A stretch of 64,000 nt of DNA from GCA-2794515 sp034436155 (GTDB taxonomy: Bacteria; Chloroflexota; Anaerolineae; Aggregatilineales; Phototrophicaceae), in NCBI GenBank assembly GCA_034436155.1, contig DAOTVP010000110.1, positions 1 through 64,000 on the forward strand, written 5' to 3'. The notes beneath the pieces were generated by a model, which worked only from the letters and a program-made list of their open reading frames with translations, was not told the origin of the DNA and ran no database searches. Position numbers and translations under genes: made by a program. Shown here in pieces: positions 25,990-34,870 of the stretch. Within the stretch, counting starts at the first letter, position 1; each line of letters begins with the position of its first letter.

Positions 25990-28536
25990 TCACCGTATCA
26001 TCATACGGCTACCACCTGCGCCTTTTTCGACCACGATATGCACAGGGAAGCTATCGCGCAATTCGTCAATATGCGTAATCACCAGCACCATCGCAAAATC
26101 GTCTTGAATCGCGGTGATGGCTTCGACCAATTTTGAGCGCCCCGTCTCGTCTTGTGTGCCGAATCCCTCATCAATAAACAGCGTTTGCAATTGCGCCCCT
26201 GCCCGTCGTGCCAATAATTGACTGAGCGCCACGCGCAAGGCGAAATTGATACGGAACGATTCCCCGCCCGAATACATCTCGTAACTGCGTTCACCCAGGT
26301 CATCGGCGATTTCAATATCCAGAACATCCTTCGAGCCACCCGATATTTTTTCGGCTTGCGTTTTGAGCCGTAAATTCATGCGCCCATCGGTCATGCGCGT
26401 CAGCAAGTCGTTGGCGCTCCGTTCTAATTCGGGGATAGCCGCCTCGATGATGGTCAACGGCACACCATCTTTGCCAAAGGCTTTGCGTAATTCGGCATAC
26501 ACCGATTCATCTTGTTTGGCGATGTTGAGTTGGTTCATCAGCGTCTCGCGCCGTTTGAGCGCGTTATCCATCGCCACCAATTGTTGACGGATGGTGTTCA
26601 ATTTTTCAAAGGCGTTACGCTCACGGGTGGTCTGGACGCGCATTTCTTCTTCACGCGCCTTAAATTCTGCCATGAGTGCCGTCAGGCGGGCGATTTCGAG
26701 GTCGAGTTCATCGATTTGCGTTTGGATTTGGGCTTGTGCCTCTAAAAGACGGGCTTTTTGCGCCTCGCCATCTTCGATGAGTTGTGTCACCGCAGGCGCA
26801 GAATCGAGCGCGATAGCCAGTTTGGTATGGAGCGATTCGTAGGTGATATGTTGCTCAATCATCTGGCGGGCGCTATCGTGTGACGATTCATCGTAACCCA
26901 AGCCGATTTGTTCTGTGTCGAGTTGCGCGAGGCGTTGACGGGCTTCATGTGCATAATCATCGGCTTCAAGTTGCGCGATTAACCCGTCTAATTGTGGGAT
27001 GAGCGCATCCAGTTGCGCTTGCGCCTCGTCCGCCTTTTGTCGACGTTCCGCCAATTTGCCCAATTGCGTGGTGACTTGGGGCAGGCGTTTGAGGTCTTTT
27101 TCGAGCGATTTTATCGTCTTATCATGCGCCTTATTTTGGGCATCTAAGTGTAACCATGATTCACGTATATCGGCATACAATTGGCGTTTTTGTTCAATTT
27201 CGGTGTTCAGTTGTGCCAATAAATCGTCTAAATGCGCTTGGGTGAGCGGTTGCCCACATAACGGACAGGTGGCGGAATCGCTGGCTTGAAGTGTCTCAAT
27301 ACGGTCTTTGAGGTCTTTACCTTCTGCTTCGAGCGTTTCGAGTTGCGTTTTGTATTTGGCGACTTGTTCTTTACCCGTCACCAATTGCTCACGGAGCGTA
27401 TCTAATTCGGCTTGTTGCGCCGATAGTTCATCATATTCGGTTTGGAGTTGCGTCAATTCGTCCGACACATCATCATGAATCAGCGCCTCTAAATCGGCTA
27501 TGCGCCGTTTCAGGTTTTCAATTTCACCCTCTAAACGCAAGCGGGCGGTGTTGAGTTCGGTCATGAGCTGATTGCGCTCATCTTTGATCGTGACCAGTTG
27601 TTTGAACTTTTCGCTGAGGGTGCTATCGACTTGGCGGGCTTGTTGCAGGGCGTTATAGCCCGTTTCGATGCGCTCACGCATATCCAACACGGTTTGATAA
27701 TCGGCTAATTTTTGTTGATTCGCCTGAATGCGTCCACGCACCTCTTCGATTTGGCGCGTCAATTCTCGAAAGCGCCCATCACGATCGACGCGGTTATTTT
27801 GCGCGTTGCGTAAATCGATGGGCGTGCTTTCGACCTCTTTCAGGCGTTGGCGGGCGTTTTCCAGCGCGACAGTCGCCTCTGAGTGGATGGTCTCGGCATG
27901 GGCATATTCGTGTTCTAGGGCGGGACGAGTGGCGAGTTCGCGGTCTATCTCGCCGATTTGCATCTCGAAAATCTCTTTTTTATGTTTGGCTTGGTTGGCG
28001 CGGTCTTTGGCAATTTCTTCATATTCACGCCATTGGTCTAACCCCAAAATATCCGCCAAAATTTTTTTGCGCTCGGCGGGGGCTTTGGTGGTGAACGAAT
28101 CGGCTTTGCCCTGTTGCAAAAATGCCGAATTGGTGAACGTGTCATAATCGAGCCGTAACAAAGCATTGATGCGCGGTTGCGCGTTGCGTAGCCCACTCTC
28201 CATGACCAAAAAATGCCCTTCGGGTTGTTGAGCAAAGAGGGTTAAATCGCCTGTGCTGGTTTTACCTTTGGCACGCCGACGCAACACCCGATACACCACG
28301 CCTTCATGCAGAAAATCCAACGTGACCGCCATATCATGTTGCCCCAAATGCACCAAATCGTCATCGCGCTTGCCTCGCGCCCGTCCCCATAGCGCCCATG
28401 TGATGGCATCAAGAATAGACGACTTGCCCGCCCCATTCACACCTGTCAAACAGGCGAGATGAATCCCCTCAAAAATAAGCGGTTCTGGATTGCGATAGGG
28501 CAAAAAATTTTTGACCTCTAACCGAATCGGTATCAT
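25990..28536 (-). CDS. sbcC: SbcC-like SMC-family exonuclease subunit
   Basis: The 848-residue protein has N-terminal Walker A GVNGAGKSS (about 32-40), long coiled coils and a zinc hook CPLCGQPL with Cys 424 and 427. The C-terminal ATPase half has signature YSGGESFRINFALRVALSQLL and Walker B TLFIDEGFGTQD. SbcC works with the SbcD nuclease on DNA ends and hairpins. Here no sbcD lies next to it. Its ATG at 28536 overlaps the stop of the upstream BatA-like gene in an ATGA arrangement, which excludes the longer frame to 28650. Confidence 0.93.
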   Translation of the reverse strand: MIPIRLEVKNFLPYRNPEPLIFEGIHLACLTGVNGAGKSSILDAITWALWGRARGKRDDDLVHLGQHDMAVTLDFLHEGVVYRVLRRRAKGKTSTGDLTLFAQQPEGHFLVMESGLRNAQPRINALLRLDYDTFTNSAFLQQGKADSFTTKAPAERKKILADILGLDQWREYEEIAKDRANQAKHKKEIFEMQIGEIDRELATRPALEHEYAHAETIHSEATVALENARQRLKEVESTPIDLRNAQNNRVDRDGRFRELTRQIEEVRGRIQANQQKLADYQTVLDMRERIETGYNALQQARQVDSTLSEKFKQLVTIKDERNQLMTELNTARLRLEGEIENLKRRIADLEALIHDDVSDELTQLQTEYDELSAQQAELDTLREQLVTGKEQVAKYKTQLETLEAEGKDLKDRIETLQASDSATCPLCGQPLTQAHLDDLLAQLNTEIEQKRQLYADIRESWLHLDAQNKAHDKTIKSLEKDLKRLPQVTTQLGKLAERRQKADEAQAQLDALIPQLDGLIAQLEADDYAHEARQRLAQLDTEQIGLGYDESSHDSARQMIEQHITYESLHTKLAIALDSAPAVTQLIEDGEAQKARLLEAQAQIQTQIDELDLEIARLTALMAEFKAREEEMRVQTTRERNAFEKLNTIRQQLVAMDNALKRRETLMNQLNIAKQDESVYAELRKAFGKDGVPLTIIEAAIPELERSANDLLTRMTDGRMNLRLKTQAEKISGGSKDVLDIEIADDLGERSYEMYSGGESFRINFALRVALSQLLARRAGAQLQTLFIDEGFGTQDETGRSKLVEAITAIQDDFAMVLVITHIDELRDSFPVHIVVEKGAGGSRMMIR

Positions 28537-30443
28537 GCAAAATTTTTCCTCTTTTGGGTAGTCGATGCTGTCGGCACTTTCATGCGTTGTTGATAGATAA
28601 TCCATTCTATCAACAACATCAACACGGCTAACAGAGCAAAAATCCACCAAATTTCTTGCTGACCTGTCTCTTCTTCGGGTTGTGTGAGGATGGTCGTGCC
28701 TGCGATGGTGAATTGCTCAATCGGCACAGGCGCAATATCACTTTCGAGATTGCTAAATAAATTCACGGCGAATTGTTGCCTGCTCAAAACGGTGTTGCCT
28801 TGTAATAATTCGAGTTGATACACGCCTATCATATCTGTATCGGCGAAAACCACCGTACTGCCCGTCACATTCAAGATGATTTCTGGGGTGTTATTGGGCG
28901 GTGTGATGCGAATTATATCCGCCAAAAGCGGTGGCGTAATAGGGATGACATCCCCGATCTGGGCGCTATCAGTCAGCGTCAGGACATCGCGGGGTGTGAA
29001 CCATTCGAGCAAATTCGCCATAAGAATGGGGTAACTGATTTGCAACGGAAAATCGGATTCGCGTAAATCAAACGGCAACACGGCGATTTGCCGTCCATCG
29101 GTTTCACCCGCGTATAAAATCGCCCCGCTATTGGTTGCGATGAGGGGTGTCGCCCAGCTAATGTTGGTTATGCGCCGAAAGCGCAACAAATTGAGCAGGC
29201 TCACATCCACATATTCAGTACGCGGGTCGTTGGGCAATAAATTGATAGGGTTGGTTGGATTTTGCACCATATCGCCTAATCGAAAATAGGGTGTATCTGC
29301 CGATGGATTGATGAAAAATAAATCGCCCTGTGGCAAGGTGTCGGGGATGATGGTGTCGAAGATATATAAATCGTAATCAGGCGGGATGCCCAATGCGCCA
29401 TCGGTGCGTACCGTTTGGATGTTGGGCAAACTCCGCAAAACTTGTTCGATGTATAAATTGCCCCGCGTCACCAACAAGACACGGCGTGATGACGATGCGC
29501 CCGATACAGCGTAGGCGCTGTTATCAATCGCCAAATAATCTTGGGTGATGGCATTAACCGATTGTGTGAGGTTGGCATACACCACCGAAAAAACATCAGG
29601 CAAGGTGATAATCAGGGGTAAACTGCTTTGGGCGGGGATTTGGAGATTGCGCGAGATGAATCGTTCATCATCCACCCATAATGTCAACACCATTCGCGCC
29701 TCGATTGTCCCGTAATTGGTAATTTGGGCGAATAATTCGGGCGCTGTATCGGGCAATCGGCGCGTGGCAAAGGCGCTAATGCCGACATTTTCGGTCGAAA
29801 TCCCCACGGGGATATAACGCACCGTTATGTCTAATCCCTCTAGGCTGATATGACTCGGCAAGCCACCATCGCCGATGATGACCAGGGTTTGTTCTACCGC
29901 GCTATTTTTGCTCGCCGCGAGGCTGAGCGCGGCTTGCCAATCGGCTTCGGCGAAGCTAGGTGATGCACCCGATATGGCATTTTGCAGTTGATTATGGTCG
30001 CTACTGGTAGCAATCAACACCTCTGGAATTTGCGCCACGCGGATAATCGTCATGGTGTCGCCTTGTGGCAAGGTGCGGATGATGTCTTGGGCGATTTGTT
30101 GCGCGATCTCAAAGCGCGATTGCCCGCCGATGTCGGTGGCGTTCATGCTGGCGGAGGCATCCAACAACACCGTGATTTGCCCCGCGCTAATCGTGGGGAC
30201 GGTCAGATAGGGACGCACGAGCGCGAATATCAACAAGGCTAATATCAATAGTTGCAAAAAGAGGAGGATATTTCGGCGGAGGCGTTGCCAAGGGGTGTTG
30301 GCTTCGGCATCTTGTAACACTTGTCGCCATAAAAAGGTACTCGAAACAACCACTTCGCGCCGACGCAAACGGAGCATATAGAGCAAAATAATCGGGACGG
30401 CGATCAGCGCCCCCAAAAAACCGAGCGGAGTCAGAAAGTTCAT
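28533..30443 (-). CDS. BatA/VWA-domain membrane protein
   Basis: The 636-residue protein starts with the BatA N-terminal domain (two membrane spans, FLGALIAVPIILLYMLRLRRRE and ILLFLQLLILALLIFALVRPYL). A von Willebrand A domain with the MIDAS motif DASAS follows near residue 91. A large extracytoplasmic beta-rich region comes next, and a final hydrophobic segment near the C terminus (WWIFALLAVLMLLIEWIIYQ). Together with the upstream DUF58 gene it resembles the Bat/MoxR-associated cluster linked to envelope stress, though no MoxR ATPase gene is seen. It is translationally coupled to sbcC. Confidence 0.82.
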   Translation of the reverse strand: MNFLTPLGFLGALIAVPIILLYMLRLRRREVVVSSTFLWRQVLQDAEANTPWQRLRRNILLFLQLLILALLIFALVRPYLTVPTISAGQITVLLDASASMNATDIGGQSRFEIAQQIAQDIIRTLPQGDTMTIIRVAQIPEVLIATSSDHNQLQNAISGASPSFAEADWQAALSLAASKNSAVEQTLVIIGDGGLPSHISLEGLDITVRYIPVGISTENVGISAFATRRLPDTAPELFAQITNYGTIEARMVLTLWVDDERFISRNLQIPAQSSLPLIITLPDVFSVVYANLTQSVNAITQDYLAIDNSAYAVSGASSSRRVLLVTRGNLYIEQVLRSLPNIQTVRTDGALGIPPDYDLYIFDTIIPDTLPQGDLFFINPSADTPYFRLGDMVQNPTNPINLLPNDPRTEYVDVSLLNLLRFRRITNISWATPLIATNSGAILYAGETDGRQIAVLPFDLRESDFPLQISYPILMANLLEWFTPRDVLTLTDSAQIGDVIPITPPLLADIIRITPPNNTPEIILNVTGSTVVFADTDMIGVYQLELLQGNTVLSRQQFAVNLFSNLESDIAPVPIEQFTIAGTTILTQPEEETGQQEIWWIFALLAVLMLLIEWIIYQQRMKVPTASTTQKRKNFA

Positions 30444-30469
30444 GGCATCATATCCTTATAAGGATAACG

Positions 30470-30564
30470 TGGCGGACATACGAGGCTGAAGCCTCTAGTC
30501 CGCCATTACACAATTTACATTGATTTTGTGTGTAAGGGACGACTAGCGAAGCGTATGTCGTCCC
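30470..30564. repeat. Intergenic paired-hairpin repeat, copy C
   Basis: Hairpin 1 (30470-30505) has outer arms TGGCGGAC/GTCCGCCA, inner stem GAGGC/GCCTC and loop TGAA. Hairpin 2 (30536-30564) has GGGACGAC/GTCGTCCC around TAGCGAAGCGTAT. The unit fills the gap between the DUF58 and BatA-like genes, so it should appear in their mRNA if they are cotranscribed. Confidence 0.8.
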
Positions 30565-30585
30565 AAAATCATGTGCATATTTCAT

Positions 30586-31512
30586 CTATTTCACAATATT
30601 CATACGGCGCATATCGTACAATAAGACTCGTTCTAGGGCGGTGTCGGTGCTGATGAACACATAATGCACCCCGCGTCTGGCACAATCGGCACGAATATCA
30701 TCGCGCCATGCCTCTAATCGGCGCAAATAGGCGGCGCGGAGCGTGCTATCCAACGTCACCTCTTGGGTTACGCCTGTCTCGACATCCACAAGGCGCAAAT
30801 CGCCTGTCAGGGGTGGCGCTAATTCTTCTGGAGATAAGAGATGCACCAGCACCACCTCATGCCCCTTACCCAATAACATATTCAGACCTTCTAAATACCC
30901 TTCTGGTGAAAACATATCGCTGATGACGAAGCATAACCCCGCCCTGCCCGCACGCAAGGCATACGCCCGCAACGATGCGTTCAGGTTGGTGGTCGAATCG
31001 GCGATAAGCCTGCCCGTAAAACGCAATAGGCGAACACTTTGCGCCCGTCCGCGTGTCGGCGGAAAGACCGAATCGCCAATCGGGTTGAGGGCGCTCATCG
31101 TCAGGCGATCATTGGTATTCAGGGCGATATACCCCAACGCGCTGGCAAGTTTTTTGGCATATAGAAATTTGTTGGTGTGGGTGGATGATGGGGCGAGGTC
31201 GGGGTCGACATATTTGGAGTTGGGGAAATCCATGCTGGCGGAATTATCGATGAGGATATGCACGGCGAGGTCTTCTTCGTCCTCTAAAACTTTGATGTAG
31301 GGGCGGTTGGTGCGGGCATACACATTCCAATCCAGACGGCGCAAATCATCGCCTTGTGTGTAATTGCGATAATCGGCAAATTCGATGCTCGTCCCACGCT
31401 TGCTAGAACGGCGTTCCCCTTTGATTGTCCCGCCACGCACTTTGTTGGCGATGAGCATGAGGGAATCTAATTTTCGGCGGATGCCGTCATCGAGTAAAAA
31501 TTCGCTGTTCAT
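30586..31512 (-). CDS. DUF58 domain-containing protein
   Basis: The 308-residue protein has the DUF58 core: a basic RGTSIEFADYRNYTQGDDLRRLDWN segment, split here as RRLDWN near residue 65, followed by a VWA-like domain with DNSAS. Such proteins are usually encoded next to a MoxR ATPase and BatA-like genes and may help assemble envelope complexes. ATG 31512 has GAGG eight bases upstream. The BatA-like gene follows after a paired-hairpin repeat. Confidence 0.85.
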   Translation of the reverse strand: MNSEFLLDDGIRRKLDSLMLIANKVRGGTIKGERRSSKRGTSIEFADYRNYTQGDDLRRLDWNVYARTNRPYIKVLEDEEDLAVHILIDNSASMDFPNSKYVDPDLAPSSTHTNKFLYAKKLASALGYIALNTNDRLTMSALNPIGDSVFPPTRGRAQSVRLLRFTGRLIADSTTNLNASLRAYALRAGRAGLCFVISDMFSPEGYLEGLNMLLGKGHEVVLVHLLSPEELAPPLTGDLRLVDVETGVTQEVTLDSTLRAAYLRRLEAWRDDIRADCARRGVHYVFISTDTALERVLLYDMRRMNIVK

Positions 31513-31540
31513 AAAAATTGCCTCATCATCCATTTTTTTA

Positions 31541-31563
31541 GGGGCATGATTATGTCATGCCCC
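31541..31563 (-). terminator. Intercistronic hairpin between the nitrilase and DUF58 genes
   Basis: GGGGCATGA pairs with TCATGCCCC across TTATG. On the minus strand it is followed by A rather than T residues, so it is more likely an RNA hairpin than an efficient terminator. Confidence 0.35.
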
Positions 31564-31599
31564 CTTATTGTAACGCAAAGTTGTGGATAACTGATGGAT

Positions 31600-32409
31600 T
31601 TAGGGCAAATCGGGCAATTTGATGACCTCGTAAGTATCGGGACGGCGGTCTTCAAATACGGGGATGGTGTTCCGCACTTCTTTGATGCGATCGAGTTCAA
31701 TTTCAGCGGTGATGAGTTGCGGTTCATCACCCGCTTCTACCACGATACGCCCCCACGGATCGACGATCATCGAATGACCGCCGAATACCGTCTCGCCGAT
31801 TTTGCCAACGGTGTTCACACCGATCATATAACATTGATTTTCGATTGCACGGGCAATCATCAACGCCCGCCAATGGTCAATACGGGCTTGGGGCCACTCG
31901 GCGGGGATGATGACCAGCTCAACATCTTCGAGGGCATATCGGCGGAATAATTCGGGGAAGCGCAAATCGTAGCAAATCGCCAAAGCCGTCCTTCCCCAGG
32001 GCAAATCCAATGTCAATGGCGAAGCGCCCGCTTGCAGATATTTATCTTCATCCATCAGACGAAACAAGTGAATTTTACGATAAATCCCCATCATCCGACC
32101 ATTGGCGGCGAAAAATGGGGCGCTGTTACTCGATTCCAATCCGCGTTTTTCGAGCATCGACCCAACCACGCTGATTTTATTCGCGCCTGCAAGTGCCGCC
32201 ACTTGGGGGAATAAGCCTTCGTGGAGGTTATCGGATAATTCTCTGGCACGGTCTAGGGCATAGCCAGTAGACCATAATTCGGGGAACACGACAATATGCG
32301 AGCCACGTCGCGCCGCCTCGACTGTCCATTTTTCGACTTGGGCGAAATTGCGTTTTGGCTCACCGAGATGAATCGTCATTTGCGCCAATGAAATGCTTAA
32401 CTTTGCCAT
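31600..32409 (-). CDS. Carbon-nitrogen hydrolase family protein (nitrilase superfamily)
   Basis: The 269-residue protein has the full Glu-Lys-Cys catalytic triad of the nitrilase superfamily: E44 in VFPELW, K112 in YRKIHLF and C146 in LAICYDLRFPELFR. This type of sequence is close to omega-amidase/Nit-like amidases, which hydrolyse amides such as alpha-ketoglutaramate or deaminated glutathione, but the substrate is not fixed by sequence. ATG 32409 with AGGTAA upstream is preferred to 32430. Confidence 0.88.
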   Translation of the reverse strand: MAKLSISLAQMTIHLGEPKRNFAQVEKWTVEAARRGSHIVVFPELWSTGYALDRARELSDNLHEGLFPQVAALAGANKISVVGSMLEKRGLESSNSAPFFAANGRMMGIYRKIHLFRLMDEDKYLQAGASPLTLDLPWGRTALAICYDLRFPELFRRYALEDVELVIIPAEWPQARIDHWRALMIARAIENQCYMIGVNTVGKIGETVFGGHSMIVDPWGRIVVEAGDEPQLITAEIELDRIKEVRNTIPVFEDRRPDTYEVIKLPDLP

Positions 32410-32447
32410 GATGTTACCTAAATCCTTCAAAAATTACATTTACGATA

Positions 32448-32996
32448 TTATCGTGATACAATGGCTAAATCGCGCCATAATTTTGCGAGATGGGCGATGA
32501 TGTCTTCACGGGACATATCGGGTTGGACATGCACCTCGCGGATGCCCGCCTTTTTGCGAATCGCCCATTCGCTATGCAATTCAGCTAATCCGATGGCGCG
32601 TTCATCGGGGTTATGATAATTCGCGCCCATCGTCACATGCAAGCGATGGAGCATGGCATCTAAATTGACGGTAAGGCAGAACACCTCGCCCGTCTCTAAA
32701 AAACGCGCCAAATATTCTTGATGCCCCAATGTGCGCCCTGTGGCATAAATCAACGACTGACGGCGGAGTAACGTCTCCGATACGATCTCGGCTTCTAACG
32801 ATTTGAGCCGATTTTCGCCAAAATGTGTGCGAATTTCGTTGATGAACATGCCCGCACGGTCGGCGATAGTGGCATCAATGCTGACATAACTCATTTTGAG
32901 TTGAGTCGCTAAATCGCGGGCGAGCCGTGATAAATCGGGTCCGATATACCCGGTCAAGATGAGGTTACGCTCTGAAAATGGTAATACGATAGACAT
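32448..32996 (-). CDS. Shikimate-kinase-like protein with degenerate P-loop
   Basis: The 182-residue protein follows the shikimate kinase fold: strand 1 NLILTGYIG, SIDATIADRAGMFINEI (matching the substrate-binding strand and helix), ENRLKSLEAEIVSE and an IYATGRTL segment. The P-loop, expected as GxxGxGKS, reads GYIGPDLS at residues 16-23. Both the second Gly and the catalytic Lys are lost (Asp21, Leu22). It probably does not bind ATP in the usual way and may be a pseudoenzyme. It sits three bases downstream of a HAD gene. Confidence 0.65.
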   Translation of the reverse strand: MSIVLPFSERNLILTGYIGPDLSRLARDLATQLKMSYVSIDATIADRAGMFINEIRTHFGENRLKSLEAEIVSETLLRRQSLIYATGRTLGHQEYLARFLETGEVFCLTVNLDAMLHRLHVTMGANYHNPDERAIGLAELHSEWAIRKKAGIREVHVQPDMSREDIIAHLAKLWRDLAIVSR

Positions 32997-32999
32997 AAC

Positions 33000-33764
33000 T
33001 TATTGCTCGCGCCAATCGGGATACCAATTATCTAAAATAGATGGAATTTGGGCGAGGCTATACACCTCTGCATCTGGCACAATCAACCCGCCCACAAACG
33101 CCTTACGTTTTTCGAGGACGCGCATAATCGCCTTCATGCCCGCCCCTTGTGCGCCACCAATATCGGCGGTTGGGTTATCACCCACAAAAATGGCTTCATG
33201 GGGTTGAATCCCCAAACAATCCAATGCCCGCTTGAACACACTGGGATGCGGTTTCAGATATTCTAAATCGGCGGCAGAAAATCGACATTCGGGGAAGTAT
33301 TGCAACAAGCCGTGTTGCTCTAACTCCACATCGCGCAGGCGCATGGGCTGAAAAGCGTTGGTGATGATGCCAGTGCGTAAGCCATGCGTCCGAAACAACG
33401 CCAGCGCATCGGGGACATCTGGAAAAACCGATGTGTGCGGAATGGCGCACCAATCATAGGCTTGTAAACATTCTTCCATATCCCACTGGGCATTGGCATA
33501 GCCCATATCTTGCGCCGCGGCGGTCAAAATTTTGGTCAGTTGGGGCGCGATGAGCGTATTACGGGCGTTGTTCCACGCCTCGCGGGAATGTTTGAAAAAG
33601 GCGCGGACAAAATCGTCTATCGTCCCGCGAGGTGTGCCAAATTGAGACAAATAGCCGTAGACCCCGATTAAACGGGGGCGTTCTACGGCTTCCCAATCTT
33701 CAGAAAAATCACCCCAATCGATGAGGGTATCGTCTAAATCGAATAAAATGGCTTTGAGTGTCAT
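33000..33764 (-). CDS. HAD-family hydrolase
   Basis: The 254-residue protein has the HAD motif I DLDDT at residues 9-13 (nucleophile D9, acid D11). Motif II appears in TGIITNAF, and the GDNPTADIGGAQGAG segment carries motif IV acids. The cap region of about 80 residues is helical. Likely substrates are small phosphorylated metabolites. I chose ATG 33764 over TTG 33770. The gene begins seven bases after the epimerase stop. Confidence 0.88.
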   Translation of the reverse strand: MTLKAILFDLDDTLIDWGDFSEDWEAVERPRLIGVYGYLSQFGTPRGTIDDFVRAFFKHSREAWNNARNTLIAPQLTKILTAAAQDMGYANAQWDMEECLQAYDWCAIPHTSVFPDVPDALALFRTHGLRTGIITNAFQPMRLRDVELEQHGLLQYFPECRFSAADLEYLKPHPSVFKRALDCLGIQPHEAIFVGDNPTADIGGAQGAGMKAIMRVLEKRKAFVGGLIVPDAEVYSLAQIPSILDNWYPDWREQ

Positions 33765-33771
33765 CGGCAAT

Positions 33772-34734
33772 TTAACGTTTAACGGGCGATTGTGAGCGCA
33801 AAGTGAGCAAAATTTGGTCTATGCCCGCCTTGTAATTCGGGTATTTGGGCGACCACGCCAACATGCTTTTGGCTTTGGCGTTGGATGTTTTTATGCCTGC
33901 TTCGAGCAACGGCGCGGTCGATTTATACACACGCGGACGCTCAAAAAATGGCACCATCGAACCACGCCCTTTCAGACCGAGTTCATCGGTCAGATACGCC
34001 ACAAAATCGGCGGGGAAGGCGGGCGTGTCATCAACGATATGAAATATTTCGCCGAGGGGTTGCGTTTCGAGGGCGCGTAAGATGGCGCTCATCAGGTCAT
34101 CGGCATGAATCCAACTGGTGATTTTGGCATCTTTTCCACCCGTAAACACAGGGCGACCGACGCGGAGCGTATCTACCAATTGGATGAGCGACTCGATATC
34201 GGCACTATAAATATGACCCACACGCAAAATCGAGAGGGGCAATTCGGCATGTCTGAGGGCGTTTTCGGCTTTCCGCAAGGCATCCACCAACGGGTGCGAG
34301 GCGCGGATGAATGCGGTGGATTCATCGGCTTCGCCGACATCACCATAAATAAACAAACTGCTGGTATGAAGGATAAATTTTACGCCATGTTCTTTGCTGG
34401 CTTGGGCGATCGCCTGCGTGCTGGCGATGAGGTCATCGGTGTGATAATCGGCATTGCCAAATGGGACACCGAAACGGGTTAATGGTGAAAGATGAAGCAC
34501 CACATCGGTATGCGCCACGCGCATCATGCCTAAAATTTCGCCTGCGCGGGTGTGATCTATGAGGATGGGCATCACACCGATAGCGCGTAAATCTGCGGCA
34601 TTATCGCGCCCATCGGCAATGCCCGTGACTTTATGACCGAGTTGAACAAGTTTATGGGCAATCGCATAACCGATTGCGTTATTCGCGCCCGTAATTAACA
34701 CATTAAAACTGCTGTTGGGGGTTGTATCCGCCAT
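33772..34734 (-). CDS. NAD-dependent epimerase/dehydratase-like extended SDR
   Basis: The 320-residue protein has the dinucleotide site ITGANNAIGYAIA at the N terminus and the extended-SDR HTSSLFIYGDVGEADES segment. ILRVGHIYSAD forms a later substrate strand. The usual YxxxK catalytic pair is not visible at the expected position (LVDALRKAE), so it may be a non-catalytic or NADB-binding relative. AGGATA precedes ATG 34734. It starts a leftward run of HAD, shikimate-kinase-like and nitrilase genes. Confidence 0.75.
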   Translation of the reverse strand: MADTTPNSSFNVLITGANNAIGYAIAHKLVQLGHKVTGIADGRDNAADLRAIGVMPILIDHTRAGEILGMMRVAHTDVVLHLSPLTRFGVPFGNADYHTDDLIASTQAIAQASKEHGVKFILHTSSLFIYGDVGEADESTAFIRASHPLVDALRKAENALRHAELPLSILRVGHIYSADIESLIQLVDTLRVGRPVFTGGKDAKITSWIHADDLMSAILRALETQPLGEIFHIVDDTPAFPADFVAYLTDELGLKGRGSMVPFFERPRVYKSTAPLLEAGIKTSNAKAKSMLAWSPKYPNYKAGIDQILLTLRSQSPVKR

Positions 34735-34870
34735 AGGGTATCCTATCCTTATTCTATCTGCCAACATCCTTTAATTATGCCACCAGACAGGCACATTAAC
34801 AACCTATGCGGTTGTGAAAAAATGCCAAAATAGCGATAATATCCCATAATCACGAAAGGATCATCATCAA

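Noticed and set aside
28537..28650. Upstream extension of sbcC to 28650
   Set aside because: It lies inside the BatA-like gene, and the ATGA overlap at 28533-28536 supports the shorter start.
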